Numbered from the stretch's first letter, positions 26,563 through 34,929 are shown. The stretch: DNA of 64,000 nt from Sphaerisporangium viridialbum (GCF_049674955.1 NZ_CP187232.1:6510001-6574000); one strand, 5' to 3'. Made by a program: numbers and translations. Notes: generated by a model from the letters alone, not told the origin.

Positions 26563-26820
26563 ATCGGACTCCTCGGGGGTGCGTGGCCCACCCGCCCATC
26601 AGGTGTACGAGCGGCCTCAATCAACAGGGGAGAGTGGATCTGACGATGCTTGTCAGCTAAACGACCTGGGAACGGTTATAAGGTGCCTGACGGATGACTG
26701 TCAACCCCAGCAAACAGATTGCTCGCACCCATGTCCTCGCTTGCTCCACCACAGCAAACACTGCATCATGGATCAGTACTCGATCTTGCACTGGTGAGCT
26801 GACGGAGGGCTACGCCTGAC

Positions 26821-27252
26821 ATGACCGACAGCGGACCGGGTGTGCTCGCGCAGCGGCTCGACCATTTGTTCAAGACCGTCCACCCCAAGGGGCGCCGGCC
26901 GTACTCGCTCCGCGAGGCCGCCAAAGAAATCAATGAAGAGGCAGGCGAGTCGATCATCTCCGCCGCCTATCTGTCGCAACTGCGCACCGGAGAGAAGACC
27001 AAGCCCAGCCACGAACGGCTGGCGGCCATCGCCCGCTTCTTCGGCGTCGAGGTGACCTACTTCACCGACGACCAGGTGGCCGAGCGCACCGACAGCCAGT
27101 TGGCGTTGGTCAACGCGATCCGCGACAGCGGCGTGCGCCAACTCGCCCTGCGAGCATCCGGCCTCTCCCCCGAAACCCTCGCAGCGATCTTGAACATGGT
27201 CGAGCAGGCCAGGAAGATCGAGGGCCTGCCGGACGACGACCCCACGCAGTGA
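26821..27252 (+). CDS. EspR-like HTH regulator A
   Basis: 143 residues. The N-terminal HTH (LAQRLDHLFKTVHPKG, SLREAAKEIN, IISAAYLSQLRTGEKTKPS) and ARFFGVEVTYFTDD linker resemble EspR-type mycobacterial regulators, with a C-terminal helical dimerisation part (LALRASGLSPETLAAIL). GGAGGG precedes the ATG. It is divergent from the transfer operon across ~258 bases and is followed by the IrrE-like gene, so it probably controls ICE transfer genes. A paralogue lies at 29884. Confidence 0.75.
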   Translation: MTDSGPGVLAQRLDHLFKTVHPKGRRPYSLREAAKEINEEAGESIISAAYLSQLRTGEKTKPSHERLAAIARFFGVEVTYFTDDQVAERTDSQLALVNAIRDSGVRQLALRASGLSPETLAAILNMVEQARKIEGLPDDDPTQ

Positions 27253-27401
27253 AGACGTACCACTAGCCCCATCATTCACCCCAGACCCAAAGATCTACCT
27301 TTCTCCACATCCCTGCGCCCTAAGGCGTTTCCAGCCAGACCGCCCCCCGACCTGCCGAAAAACACCTCAGACGTCCTTTACCCTCCCATTACCGGGAGAC
27401 G

Positions 27402-27998
27402 GTGGATTGCCCGCGATCATGCCGCCGGGCAGGTGTGACGGCCACCCTCCCCACGGATCGGGGAGAGTTCGGGTTGGACGATCTGAAGCGCCTTCGGCCG
27501 CTGTGCGAGCAACGTCTGCGCGAGCTGACCATCCCCGACCCCTTCGAGATCACCGCGTTCTGTCACTCGGTGTCCGAGCGTCGCGGCAAGCCGATGGTCC
27601 TCACCCCGACCCAGATGACGTCCACCGCGCAGTCCTGCCCCTACGGCCTGTGGATCGGTCTCGACCATGTCGATCACATCGTCTACGAGCGGGATACCAG
27701 CCCCCTGCATCGCGACGCGATCATTCTGCACGAGATCTCTCACATGCTGCTCGGCCACCTGTCCGACGTGAGCGACCTGCTTGACCTGGCCGGGATGCTG
27801 CCTGATGTGAATCCCGCCAAAGTCCGGCACTGGCTGAGCCGGCGGATCGACAGCACCGACAACGAAGTCCAGGCCGAGCTCCTCTCGTTGCTGATCTTGG
27901 AGCGGGTAAGCCCGCCACGGCCACGCCCTGAAAGGCGGGCGACCCGGCTCAGCCAGGCTTCGCGGCGCCTCAGGCAGACAACCTCGCGGCTGAGATGA
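27402..27998 (+). CDS. ImmA/IrrE-like metallopeptidase
   Basis: 198 residues from GTG 27402 (a GTG at 27435 gives a family-like start). The active-site motif HEISHMLLGH contains HExxH. The upstream MTSTAQSCPYGLWIGLDHVDHIVYE is typical of the actinomycete members. In ICEBs1 ImmA cleaves the element repressor ImmR; here the neighbouring EspR-like HTH would be the natural partner, which is inference. Its stop overlaps the next start (ATGA). The C-terminal ~35 residues are Arg-rich. Confidence 0.75.
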   Translation: MDCPRSCRRAGVTATLPTDRGEFGLDDLKRLRPLCEQRLRELTIPDPFEITAFCHSVSERRGKPMVLTPTQMTSTAQSCPYGLWIGLDHVDHIVYERDTSPLHRDAIILHEISHMLLGHLSDVSDLLDLAGMLPDVNPAKVRHWLSRRIDSTDNEVQAELLSLLILERVSPPRPRPERRATRLSQASRRLRQTTSRLR

Positions 27999-28528
27999 AG
28001 ATCCTCGTCATCACTGGAAGCCACCTTCCATCGATCAGCGGTGCGCTCGCTGCCCGCTGGGACTATCGCAGCCTCAACGCACTCCGCCCGCTGTGGGAGC
28101 AACTCACCGGCGCGGCCCCACACGTCGTCCTCGGCACTCCACCCAGCCGACTCACCGACCTGACCTCGTTCGCCGATCTGCGTGTCAGACTGCTGCGTCG
28201 CACGATCGAGATCCGCGACGCGCAGCTCGCCCTGCGCGGCTACGTGACCGACGAGGACTTTCGCTGGCTCCATGACCAACTGGTCAATCAGGGCGTGGTG
28301 GGAGAGCAGTTCGACGCGGCGCTGGAGGCCGCTTGGCTCACCGCCGCAGTGACGGCCCGACACCGCAGCGGGTCCTTTGTGCCGGTGGCTTCCCGGCCGG
28401 TACACGGTGGCAGCGACGTGCACAGCGAGGCCCGCTGGCTCCGCCTCGTCGACGCAGCCCGCCGCTCCAAGATCGTCACGACCGCCTTATCCAAGCTCAA
28501 TGAGGAAATAGCGGCACGGCAGGCATAA
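27995..28528 (+). CDS. DUF6545-like protein lacking its usual membrane domain
   Basis: 177 residues, overlapping the peptidase gene by ATGA. The core (LNALRPLWEQLTGAAP, DLRVRLLRRTIEIRDAQLALRGY) matches the cytoplasmic C-terminal domain (DUF6545) of MAB_1171c-type membrane proteins, which in actinomycetes often sit beside IrrE-like and HTH genes. Here the ~200-residue multi-helix membrane part is missing; only a short hydrophobic start (MKILVITGSHLPSI) remains. It has a good context but no known biochemical role. Confidence 0.55.
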   Translation: MKILVITGSHLPSISGALAARWDYRSLNALRPLWEQLTGAAPHVVLGTPPSRLTDLTSFADLRVRLLRRTIEIRDAQLALRGYVTDEDFRWLHDQLVNQGVVGEQFDAALEAAWLTAAVTARHRSGSFVPVASRPVHGGSDVHSEARWLRLVDAARRSKIVTTALSKLNEEIAARQA

Positions 28529-28707
28529 TCGCGCATGACCCATACCACAGCAAGCAGAACAACCCCCGATCGGACACATCACGTTTGCTGCAGTTGACGG
28601 CAATCTGGGGTGCCCAATACGGTCTTCTCACCTCGTTTGCTCTCGGCCAACAAGCTGGACTGTTAACCACGCCGACCCGGCACCTCCAGGAGACATCAGG
28701 GACACCC

Positions 28708-28752
28708 ATGCCCGCGTTCATCCCTGTTTCCCGCAACCCAATCCGCCCGTGA
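28708..28752 (+). CDS. 14-codon leader ORF overlapping the NlpC/P60 gene
   Basis: ATG at 28708 follows CCAGGAGA and encodes MPAFIPVSRNPIRP before a TGA that overlaps the next GTG start (GTGA at 28749). It is too short to be a protein with a fold. It looks like a translational-coupling leader for the wall hydrolase. Confidence 0.4.
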   Translation: MPAFIPVSRNPIRP

Positions 28753-29777
28753 GCGGCAAACTCGTCGGCGCCGCAGTCGCGGCCGTCGCCATGCCGCTCA
28801 CGCTGGTTGTGGGTATCGGGCTCGGCTCAGTTGCTGGAACCGCGCCCACTTCACCTCCGGCGAGTCTGGACTCCTCGTGCTTGAGCGCCACCGGTTCTGG
28901 CCTGGACACCGGCCGCGGCGAAATCCTCAACGACAGCCAGGCCCGGAACGCTCAGATCATCTATCAGGTCTCCATCGAGCTTGAGCTTCCGGCGCGGGCG
29001 GCTGTCATCGCCATCGCCACATCGATGCAGGAAGACCGGCTCCGCAACTCCACGACCCCTAACGACCGCGACAGCCTTGGGCTCTTCCAGCAGCGGCCGT
29101 CCCAAGGCTGGGGCACTGCGCAGCAGCTGATCGATCCGGTCTACGCCTCCAAGAGGTTCTACGCGACGCTGGTCAAGGTACCGAACTGGCAGACAGTCCC
29201 CCTGACCCAAGCCGCACAGGCCGTCCAGAAGTCGGCCACTCCCGACGCCTACGCGCAATGGGAGCCCATCGCCACCAAGATCGTCGAAGCCTTCGTGGAG
29301 GCGGCGGCCGCCTGCTCCACCGTCGTCCCGCCCAGCGGCGTCGGCGGGGCGATCCTCGCCCAAGCGCAGCAGTGGACCGGGATGGCCTACCAGTACGGTG
29401 GCGGCGACCAGAACGGCCCCTCGGTCGGGACGAACTCCAACGGCAGCGGCAAACCCGGCTTCGACTGCTCGGGCCTGACCGTCTGGGCCGTCTACCAGGC
29501 GACCAACGGCACAGTCCTGCTCCCGCGGACCGCGGCCACGCAGTTCCAGGACCGCCGGTGGAAGCACGTGCCGTACGACCAACTCCAGGCGGGCGACCTG
29601 GTCTTCTGGGCAGGGTCCTCGGGCACCAGCAGCGCTCCGTCACACGTCGGGATCTACGCAGGCGACCAGCGCTTCTTCAACGCACCGTTCACCGGCACCA
29701 ACCTGCGCCTCGACTCCATGGCACCAGGAACCTACCGGCACAAGACCTTCATCGCGGGCGCCCGCATCACCAGCTAA
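28749..29777 (+). CDS. Conjugation-associated NlpC/P60 cell-wall hydrolase
   Basis: 342 residues. A signal-anchor (AAVAAVAMPLTLVVGIGLGSVAG) precedes a lytic-transglycosylase-like region (~60-175; TSMQEDRLRN, LGLFQQRPSQGWGTAQQL, DPVYASKRFY). A C-terminal NlpC/P60 peptidase domain has Cys240 in GFDCSGLTVW and His299 in SHVGIY. Two-domain hydrolases of this kind open peptidoglycan for type IV secretion channels. GTG 28749 overlaps a short leader ORF, and no ribosome-binding site stands directly before it. Wall remodelling for transfer is inferred from family and position. Confidence 0.8.
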   Translation: MSGKLVGAAVAAVAMPLTLVVGIGLGSVAGTAPTSPPASLDSSCLSATGSGLDTGRGEILNDSQARNAQIIYQVSIELELPARAAVIAIATSMQEDRLRNSTTPNDRDSLGLFQQRPSQGWGTAQQLIDPVYASKRFYATLVKVPNWQTVPLTQAAQAVQKSATPDAYAQWEPIATKIVEAFVEAAAACSTVVPPSGVGGAILAQAQQWTGMAYQYGGGDQNGPSVGTNSNGSGKPGFDCSGLTVWAVYQATNGTVLLPRTAATQFQDRRWKHVPYDQLQAGDLVFWAGSSGTSSAPSHVGIYAGDQRFFNAPFTGTNLRLDSMAPGTYRHKTFIAGARITS

Positions 29778-29798
29778 GATATACCCTCGTAAACGCAG

Positions 29799-29840
29799 GC
29801 CTGCTGTTGAGTACTGGAGTCTATGGCCAGTCCAGCAGGC
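29799..29840. promoter_or_regulatory. Inverted repeat upstream of EspR-like gene B
   Basis: Arms GCCTGCTG (29799-29806) and CAGCAGGC (29833-29840) flank 26 bases that contain AGTACT (29810-29815). AGTACT also occurs 41 bases before EspR-like gene A (26775-26780). Possibly an operator for these regulators. Confidence 0.35.
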
Positions 29841-29883
29841 GGCCACGTCACAGATCGTCCGCCCGAGGGAGTCGGAAGGACCA

Positions 29884-30318
29884 ATGAGCGCCACGCCTTC
29901 AGAACCAGGCCCGCTGGCCCACCGGCTTGAGCACCTGTTCCAGACCGTCCATCCCAAGGGCGGCAAGCCGTACACCAACGTGGAGGTCGCCGACGCGATC
30001 AACGCCGCGGCCGGCGAGAAGGTCATCTCGCAAGCCTACGTCTGGCAACTGCGTAAGGGCATCAAGGACAACCCCACCAAGCGGCACCTCGCCGCGCTCG
30101 CGGCCTTCTTCGGCGTCTCCGTCCTGTACTTCTTCGAAGACGAGGCCGAAGACGGCGGCACAGCCCCAGCGACCAAGGTCGACCTGGCCCTCAGGGACGA
30201 TGCGGTCAAGGAGGTCGCACTACGAGCGGCCGGCCTCTCCGACGAAACCTTGAAGACGATCCAAGACATGATCGACCGCGCACGCACCCTCGAAGGACTC
30301 CCCGCAGTCGACAAGTGA
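29884..30318 (+). CDS. EspR-like HTH regulator B
   Basis: 144 residues, colinear with the regulator at 26821: LAHRLEHLFQTVHPKGGKPY, then ISQAYVWQLRKGIKDNPTKRH, AAFFGVSVLYFFEDE and a helical tail (LALRDDAVKEVALRAAGLSDETL). The two share the HTH plan but differ in the recognition-helix region, so they probably bind related but not identical sites. GGAAGGACC precedes the ATG. The gene stands between the wall hydrolase and the excisionase-integrase region. Confidence 0.75.
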   Translation: MSATPSEPGPLAHRLEHLFQTVHPKGGKPYTNVEVADAINAAAGEKVISQAYVWQLRKGIKDNPTKRHLAALAAFFGVSVLYFFEDEAEDGGTAPATKVDLALRDDAVKEVALRAAGLSDETLKTIQDMIDRARTLEGLPAVDK

Positions 30319-30486
30319 GGTAGGGCTGACCGCAAAAGGCGAGCCAACAGGCCACCTCGTCACCCAAGAGCACAACGGGACGCCAGCGCCTGGCATTGCC
30401 CTCTCCTGCATCACCTGTTCTACCGCACTCCCGCTACCTAGTCACCCTCGTCCGGCTCGAAGCAACATGTGACCCTTGGCCAGATC

Positions 30487-30502
30487 ATATACATGAGTAT
30501 AT
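30487..30502. promoter_or_regulatory. Palindrome copy 1 (ATATAC-ATGA-GTATAT)
   Basis: A perfect 6+6 dyad with ATGA spacer, embedded in a ~30-base AT-rich block that is repeated at 31659 with few differences. It lies just upstream of the excisionase remnant. In otherwise ~65-70% GC DNA it looks like a regulator or recombinase binding site. Confidence 0.45.
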
Positions 30503-30509
30503 TTTCTTC

Positions 30510-30629
30510 GCGGGAGTATACACATACGACCAGGTCGAGGCCGGAAGGCTCCGCGTCGTTCGCCTCGGCAAGCAGCTACGGTTCCGCGACACCGACCTCG
30601 CTGACTACCCCGCCGAGGCAGTCGCCTAA
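30510..30629 (+). pseudogene. Excisionase (HTH_17-type) C-terminal remnant
   Basis: The frame reads VYTYDQVEAGRLRVVRLGKQLRFRDTDLADY, the second half of a MerR-like excisionase HTH, and stops at 30629. The first helix is missing: upstream sequence is the AT-rich block seen before the intact xis. It is a relic of a second excisionase region, presumably from an earlier or tandem element. Confidence 0.5.
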
Positions 30630-30649
30630 AGACGTGTCCCGCGGATCAC

Positions 30650-31110
30650 GGACCTTGCGATGGTGAACCACCAGACTCTCGCCGGATGGGTGATGGGCGC
30701 TGATCCGGCGTAGGCCTTCAGGGCGCGGGCGTCGGCGAGCGGGTGCGGTCGTCGCCGAGTTCGGTGAGCACGCGGGCACCGGTCAATTCGGCCAGACCGG
30801 GGAAGCTGATGATGATGGCGGTGAGCGTCTCCCAGCCAAGGCCGACAGATCCCGTCAAAGACCCAGCGGGCAGTCAGGCGTTGGGTCAGACGCCGCCGGG
30901 AGGCGCTCCCCTACATCCTCACTGTCAGGCGTCGACACGCAGGATGTTGGCCAACGCCATGGTATCGAGGTGGTCGGATTTGGCCCGGACGACGCTGTGG
31001 CGTTCGCGGTAGCGGGCCACGGCCAGTGGGTTGATCGTATACACCTTTCGGCCGGTGACGCGCAGGCCGCTCAGCAGGTAGGCCCTGGTCAGGAACGCGC
31101 CATGCAACAG
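30650..31110 (-). pseudogene. IS110-family transposase, internally deleted
   Basis: The N-terminal part is seen at 30925-31107 (GRKVYTINPLAVARYRERH, then AKSDHLDTMALANILR, the DEDD-type region). A C-terminal part lies at ~30655-30860 (SFPGLAELTGARVLTELGDD, then ADARALKAYAGSAPIT after a frameshift). The middle is gone and frames disagree, so it cannot be active. The remainder up to 31405 shows no supportable gene. Confidence 0.6.
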
Positions 31111-31405
31111 GCAGGGCCGAGCGGGGTAGTTTGGCCGAGCCCCCAGGCCTGCCTCCCGAACCGTTCACGCGCGTCGGGCCGTGCCCTCCCGGGCGGTTGT
31201 GGTGTTGCGCCGGCCTGGCGGAAGGCAACCCGGCTCTCGCTGCGCTCGTCCCGGCCGGGACACAGATCTTTTCCTCCTTCGTCGGAAAACATCTTGTCCA
31301 CGCCGGACCGCCGGGTTGCCCACCGCGGGCGGCCGACGCATGGAGATCTTCCGCCGGGAGGGCGGGCCCTCCGTCCTCCCCCGGACCAGAAAGGGACCAC
31401 AATCC

Positions 31406-31564
31406 ATGACCACGCCGCCCGCACCAGCCGAGGTGTTCACAACCCGGCACGCCGATCTGAAGGACCTGGTGACGCTGCTGCGCGACCAGCAGGGCCGCAA
31501 GGTCGACATCGTCACCCCTTCACAGCACTCCGCACCGAAGCTGGGCGGAACTGAGCGCAGATAA
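31406..31564 (+). pseudogene. Short truncated ORF of unknown family
   Basis: ATG at 31406 after AGAAAGGGA encodes 52 residues, starting TTPPAPAEVFTTRHADLKDL. The first ~37 residues look like a genuine, coupled N terminus; the rest (SQHSAPKLGGTERR) looks like read-through beyond a junction. Probably the surviving 5' end of a larger ICE gene. Confidence 0.35.
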
Positions 31565-31658
31565 CGGACCGGAGTACAGCATCGCCAGCTTCGGCTTAGC
31601 TGGTTCCACCCTGAACCGCCCCTGATCATCTTAAGGACACATGCCACTTGACCAGTAT

Positions 31659-31674
31659 ATATACATGAGTATAT
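31659..31674. promoter_or_regulatory. Palindrome copy 2 (ATATAC-ATGA-GTATAT)
   Basis: Identical dyad to 30487-30502 within a similar AT-rich block (CCAG near the left, TTTT then TTCG at the right). It lies 154 bases before the intact xis. Candidate operator or recombination accessory site. Confidence 0.5.
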
Positions 31675-31682
31675 TTTATTCG

Positions 31683-31702
31683 ACACTGTTACACGACAGT
31701 GT
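31683..31702. promoter_or_regulatory. Dyad ACACTG-N8-CAGTGT upstream of xis
   Basis: A perfect 6-base inverted repeat nine bases after palindrome copy 2. It has no counterpart near copy 1. Possibly a second operator in the xis-int promoter. Confidence 0.35.
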
Positions 31703-31827
31703 ATTCCTAGTTCGAAGGTGAGCACCTTGATCACGTACTCCCCCGGGCGGTACGAGGCCATCTCGACCGAGCGCATCCCGCCACATGTCCAGACCGATCG
31801 TGCCATCCCCCGCCAACGAACCACCGT

Positions 31828-32034
31828 ATGACCCCAACCCCGGCACTCCACACGCTGCGGCTTTACCGCGTCACCGACGCCATGCGTCTGCTCAGCATGA
31901 GCCGCACCGTGATCTACGAGCAGATCAGGACCGGACGCCTCCGCTCGGTCACACAGGGGCGTACCCGGCTGATCCCGGACTCGGCCATCTCCGACTACAT
32001 CGCGCTATTGGAACAGGAAGCGAGACCATCATGA
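31828..32034 (+). CDS. xis: Excisionase (MerR-like HTH)
   Basis: 68 residues: LYRVTDAMRLLSMSRTVIYEQIRTGRLRSV then IPDSAISDYIALLEQEA, a single winged HTH of the HTH_17/excisionase type. Its TGA overlaps the integrase ATG (ATGA at 32031), the classic actinomycete xis-int arrangement. It would bend DNA at the attachment site and direct the integrase to excise the ICE. Confidence 0.85.
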   Translation: MTPTPALHTLRLYRVTDAMRLLSMSRTVIYEQIRTGRLRSVTQGRTRLIPDSAISDYIALLEQEARPS

Positions 32035-33176
32035 CCACACGCCGCAGCCGGGGAGACGGCGGCCTGCACTGGGACGAAGAACGCCAACGCTGGACCGCCT
32101 CAGTGACCGTGGGCTACACCCCTGCCGGAAAGCGCATCGTCAAGAAGGCCAGAGGCAAGACCAAGACCGAAGCGAAGAACAAGCTCAAAGAGATCATTCG
32201 CGACATGGACGACGGCCTCTCCTCTGGCCCGGCCAACTACACGGTGGCCGACGCCGTGCGGGAGTGGCTGGCCTACGGATTGCGGGGCCGGGACGGCGCT
32301 ACAGTGAGCAACTACCGGACGGTGTGCGACAAGCATGTCGTCCCGGCTCTGGGATCGCGCAAGCTTCGTGAGCTGAGCGCGGAGGACGTGGACAGATGGC
32401 TTGACGCAAAAGCTGGAACGCTCAGCACGCGCACCCTGCGCCTGCTCTACTCCTGCCTCAACCGCGCGGTGAAGTTCGCTCAGGCGCGTGACAAAGTGAA
32501 GCGCAACGTCGTCGGGCTGTGCGAGATCCCGGAAGGCAGGGTGGGGCGGCCGTCCAAGTCCTTCACGTTGGAACAGGCCGAGGCCGTACTGACTGCTTCG
32601 GAGGGCTCTCGGCTACACGCCTATGTGGTGCTTTCGCTCCTCATTGGCGCACGAACAGAAGAACTACGGGCTCTGCGCTGGGCCCAGGTGGATCTCGACG
32701 GCAAGCCAGATGCCGGCCTGCCTCCCTCGGTCGCCGTGTGGCGATCCGTACGGGCCGATGGGGACACCAAGACGAGAAAGTCACGCCGCACTCTGGCGCT
32801 CCCCCGACGGTGCGTTCAGGCGCTCCGCCAGCACCGCGTGCGGCAGGCGCAGGAACGCCTTAAGGCCGGCGACCGCTGGCAGGAGAACGATCTCGTATTC
32901 GCCTCAAAGATCGGGTCGGAGCCGGACGCGCACAACGTACGGCGTGGCTTCCGGCGGATTCTCACCGAGGCGGGTCTCCCGGCAAGGGAATGGACTCCAC
33001 GCGAGATGCGACACAGCTTCGTCTCGCTACTCTCGGACGGCGGAGTGCCGCTGGAAGACATCGCACGACTGGTCGGCCACAGCGGAACGGCCGTCACGGA
33101 AACCGTCTATCGCAAGCAGATTCGACCTATCCTGCTGGGCGGCGCCCAAGTGATGGACCGGATCTTCACTACATAG
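32031..33176 (+). CDS. int: Tyrosine-family site-specific integrase
   Basis: 381 residues from the ATG overlapping xis. An arm-binding domain (WTASVTVGYTPAGKRIV), a core-binding SAM-like domain (~75-165) and a catalytic domain are in order. Catalytic features: Arg in IGARTEELRALRW, Lys/Ser region TRKSRRTLALP, the box II EMRHSFVSLLSD (the usual first His is Arg, as in several actinomycete integrases), GHSGT, and the nucleophile Tyr in TETVYRKQIRP. It appears intact. Related enzymes integrate into tRNA 3' ends; the tRNA-Pro gene lies 1.8 kb away. Confidence 0.9.
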   Translation: MTTRRSRGDGGLHWDEERQRWTASVTVGYTPAGKRIVKKARGKTKTEAKNKLKEIIRDMDDGLSSGPANYTVADAVREWLAYGLRGRDGATVSNYRTVCDKHVVPALGSRKLRELSAEDVDRWLDAKAGTLSTRTLRLLYSCLNRAVKFAQARDKVKRNVVGLCEIPEGRVGRPSKSFTLEQAEAVLTASEGSRLHAYVVLSLLIGARTEELRALRWAQVDLDGKPDAGLPPSVAVWRSVRADGDTKTRKSRRTLALPRRCVQALRQHRVRQAQERLKAGDRWQENDLVFASKIGSEPDAHNVRRGFRRILTEAGLPAREWTPREMRHSFVSLLSDGGVPLEDIARLVGHSGTAVTETVYRKQIRPILLGGAQVMDRIFTT

Positions 33177-33192
33177 CCAGTCGGTAGTCACA

Positions 33193-33231
33193 AGGAGAAG
33201 GAGGACGTGCGACATACGTTCTCCTTCTCCT
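33193..33231 (+). terminator. Terminator of the xis-int operon
   Basis: 16-base arms (33193-33208 and 33216-33231) with one mismatch and a 7-base loop, beginning 17 bases after the integrase stop. Confidence 0.65.
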
Positions 33232-33380
33232 GTATCAGGCGATGCCTCTGAACGGCGGCCCAGGCATGACACGCGATAGATCGTGGCATCGGGTGCGCGA
33301 GGCGATACCTGACGACGCCGGCAACAGCATGGACAACCAGCAGGGCGAGCAGGGCGTCGATCGGGGGTATCAGGTGCCGA

Positions 33381-33754
33381 TCAGTCGGCGACCGTGCTGA
33401 CGCCTGCGGGCCATAGCAGGCCCTTGCGGTATAGCGACAGGGCGACCGTCACAACGTCCGTTCTCGCCATCCGATGACTGATCCCGAGGCGTTTGGCGGT
33501 GGTGGCCACCGCGTCGTCTAAAGGCGAGGCGGCCGCGGCCGCCTGCACGATGGCTAGGCACTCGTGGTATCACGATCAGTCAGGTGATCGAACCCCCACT
33601 CGGGATGCGCGACATGCAGTAGCCGATCAGTGGCGTCCTCATGTAAGTCCTCATCCACGACCTGCGTCCAGCGGCAATCGCGGCAGGCCACCACGTACTC
33701 GGCACCGACGACCCTGCCCAAATCCAGGAAAGCGCGATGCGCTTCTTCCACCAT
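33381..33754 (-). pseudogene. Small Cys-containing protein split by a frameshift
   Basis: From ATG 33754 the frame reads MVEEAHRAFLDLGRV, then VACRDCRWTQVV (a C-x-x-C pair) and HPEWGFDHL, stopping at 33554. An adjoining frame continues as ECLAIVQAAAAASPLDDA and ISHRMARTDVVTVALSLY to 33381. The two readings join naturally near 33560 with a 1-base shift, giving one ~125-residue protein. The family is not recognised. It lies in the decayed strip between integrase and tRNA. Confidence 0.4.
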
Positions 33755-33763
33755 GCCGTCACG

Positions 33764-34317
33764 TTACGCCGCCATGATGCGTCCGGCACTCCGCTCTGAA
33801 GTGCTCGGCGTCGCCCTGAAGAGCGTGCATGCCAGGGCGCAGCCCTTCGAAGACGATCGCCAGGGTGCGGCGGGGTCCCAGCCAGCGTGCAGCGCCGCCT
33901 GGCAGGTGGCGGTAAGCAGGGCGATCACCTCGTCCAGGCGGATCTCCTGGCGGACAGTGCCGGCATGCTGGGCGCGAGCCGGCAGCGCCCCGATCGCTTC
34001 CTGGAAGGTCTGAACGGGGTTGGCGACCCGCATGTCGATCCCGACACCTGACAGTAAGTCGGCGACCGTCTTCTTCTCCACGGCCTCCTCGACCATCCGG
34101 GTGAAGAACGTGAACAGCGCCGTTTCGGGGTCCCCGTGGTCAGAGAGGACGTCCACCTTTTTGGTGAGCCGTCGCATGAGGCTGCAGAACAGGTCGTTTT
34201 GGTGGGAAAGTGCCGCAAGACCGTGCTAATCACAACGCCCGCCTGAGCGGCGACCTCCTCGGTCGAGGCGGAAGCGCCCTGCTCGGCAGGCCGCGTCGCT
34301 TTGTCGGGCGCGAGCAT
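33764..34317 (-). pseudogene. TetR-family regulator, truncated and frameshifted
   Basis: The HTH is visible as ASTEEVAAQAGVVISTVLRHFPTK; the frame then shifts at an AAAA run (~34195) and resumes as DLFCSLMRRLTKKVDVL and a TetR C-terminal domain to 33764. Adding one A restores the frame. The N-terminal helix before AEQGAS is missing, cut at the same point (~34300) as the divergent SnoaL-like gene. Non-functional as it stands. Confidence 0.65.
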
Positions 34318-34615
34318 TCCTCGCCTTCGCCCGCGCCGGCCGGGCCGCCCTGCCGGTACGCCTGGAGGCGGGGAAGGTCGTGGTCCACGAGACCACCGAC
34401 CGCGACGTGATCATCACCGAATACGAGCTGTCCGGAACCGATCCGGCCACCGGGCAGCGCGCCTCAGCTCCCTTCATCGGCGTACTCAAGGTCCGCACGG
34501 CCAGATCACACACTGGCGCGCGTACCAGGACATGCTGGCAATGGCTGCAGCGACCAGCCAGTTGCCCGATCTGCTGGCCGGTTTGCAATCCGCAGCCGCC
34601 GCGGAACCGGTGTGA
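34317..34615 (+). pseudogene. SnoaL/NTF2-like protein, truncated and frameshifted
   Basis: The reading FLAFARAGRAALPVRLEAGK, VVHETTDRDVIITEYELSG and PFIGVLKVR continues, after a lost base near 34497, as GQITHWRAYQDMLAMA and AAATSQLPDLLAGL. This is the C-terminal two thirds of a SnoaL-like (nuclear transport factor 2 family) small-molecule-binding protein, often encoded divergently from a TetR regulator. Its N terminus is missing at the junction shared with that regulator. Confidence 0.55.
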
Positions 34616-34732
34616 ACCGAGATTGCACGTTAGATGCCTTTCCCGAAGCCCCCCGACGACGCCCTCGAGGCAGACCGGCTCGCCTTCGCCAGATGCGTGA
34701 GGTCCGGCACACCATCATCCGCCTGATCCTCC

Positions 34733-34831
34733 GCCTACCTGCGCGAGAACGCCGCGGTGTCCTGGCGGGGTCACGACCTGGACTTCACCAGCGTGGTCTT
34801 CGACAGCGGCGATGCTCCGGCCCGCGCAATG
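34733..34831 (+). pseudogene. Pentapeptide-repeat-like fragment
   Basis: One frame reads AYLRENAAVSWRGHDLDF, then TSVVFDSGD, which looks like the start of pentapeptide repeats (F-x-x-V-x-F). It is only ~30 codons, with neither start nor end. Weak. Confidence 0.3.
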
Positions 34832-34929
34832 ATCCGGAACGCCTGCCCCGCCTTGCCGGAACCAGTGTGCTTCATCCACTCGATCACGCTTCAGCTCATA
34901 GTCACCCATTTAGTCACCCAGAAACGAGG

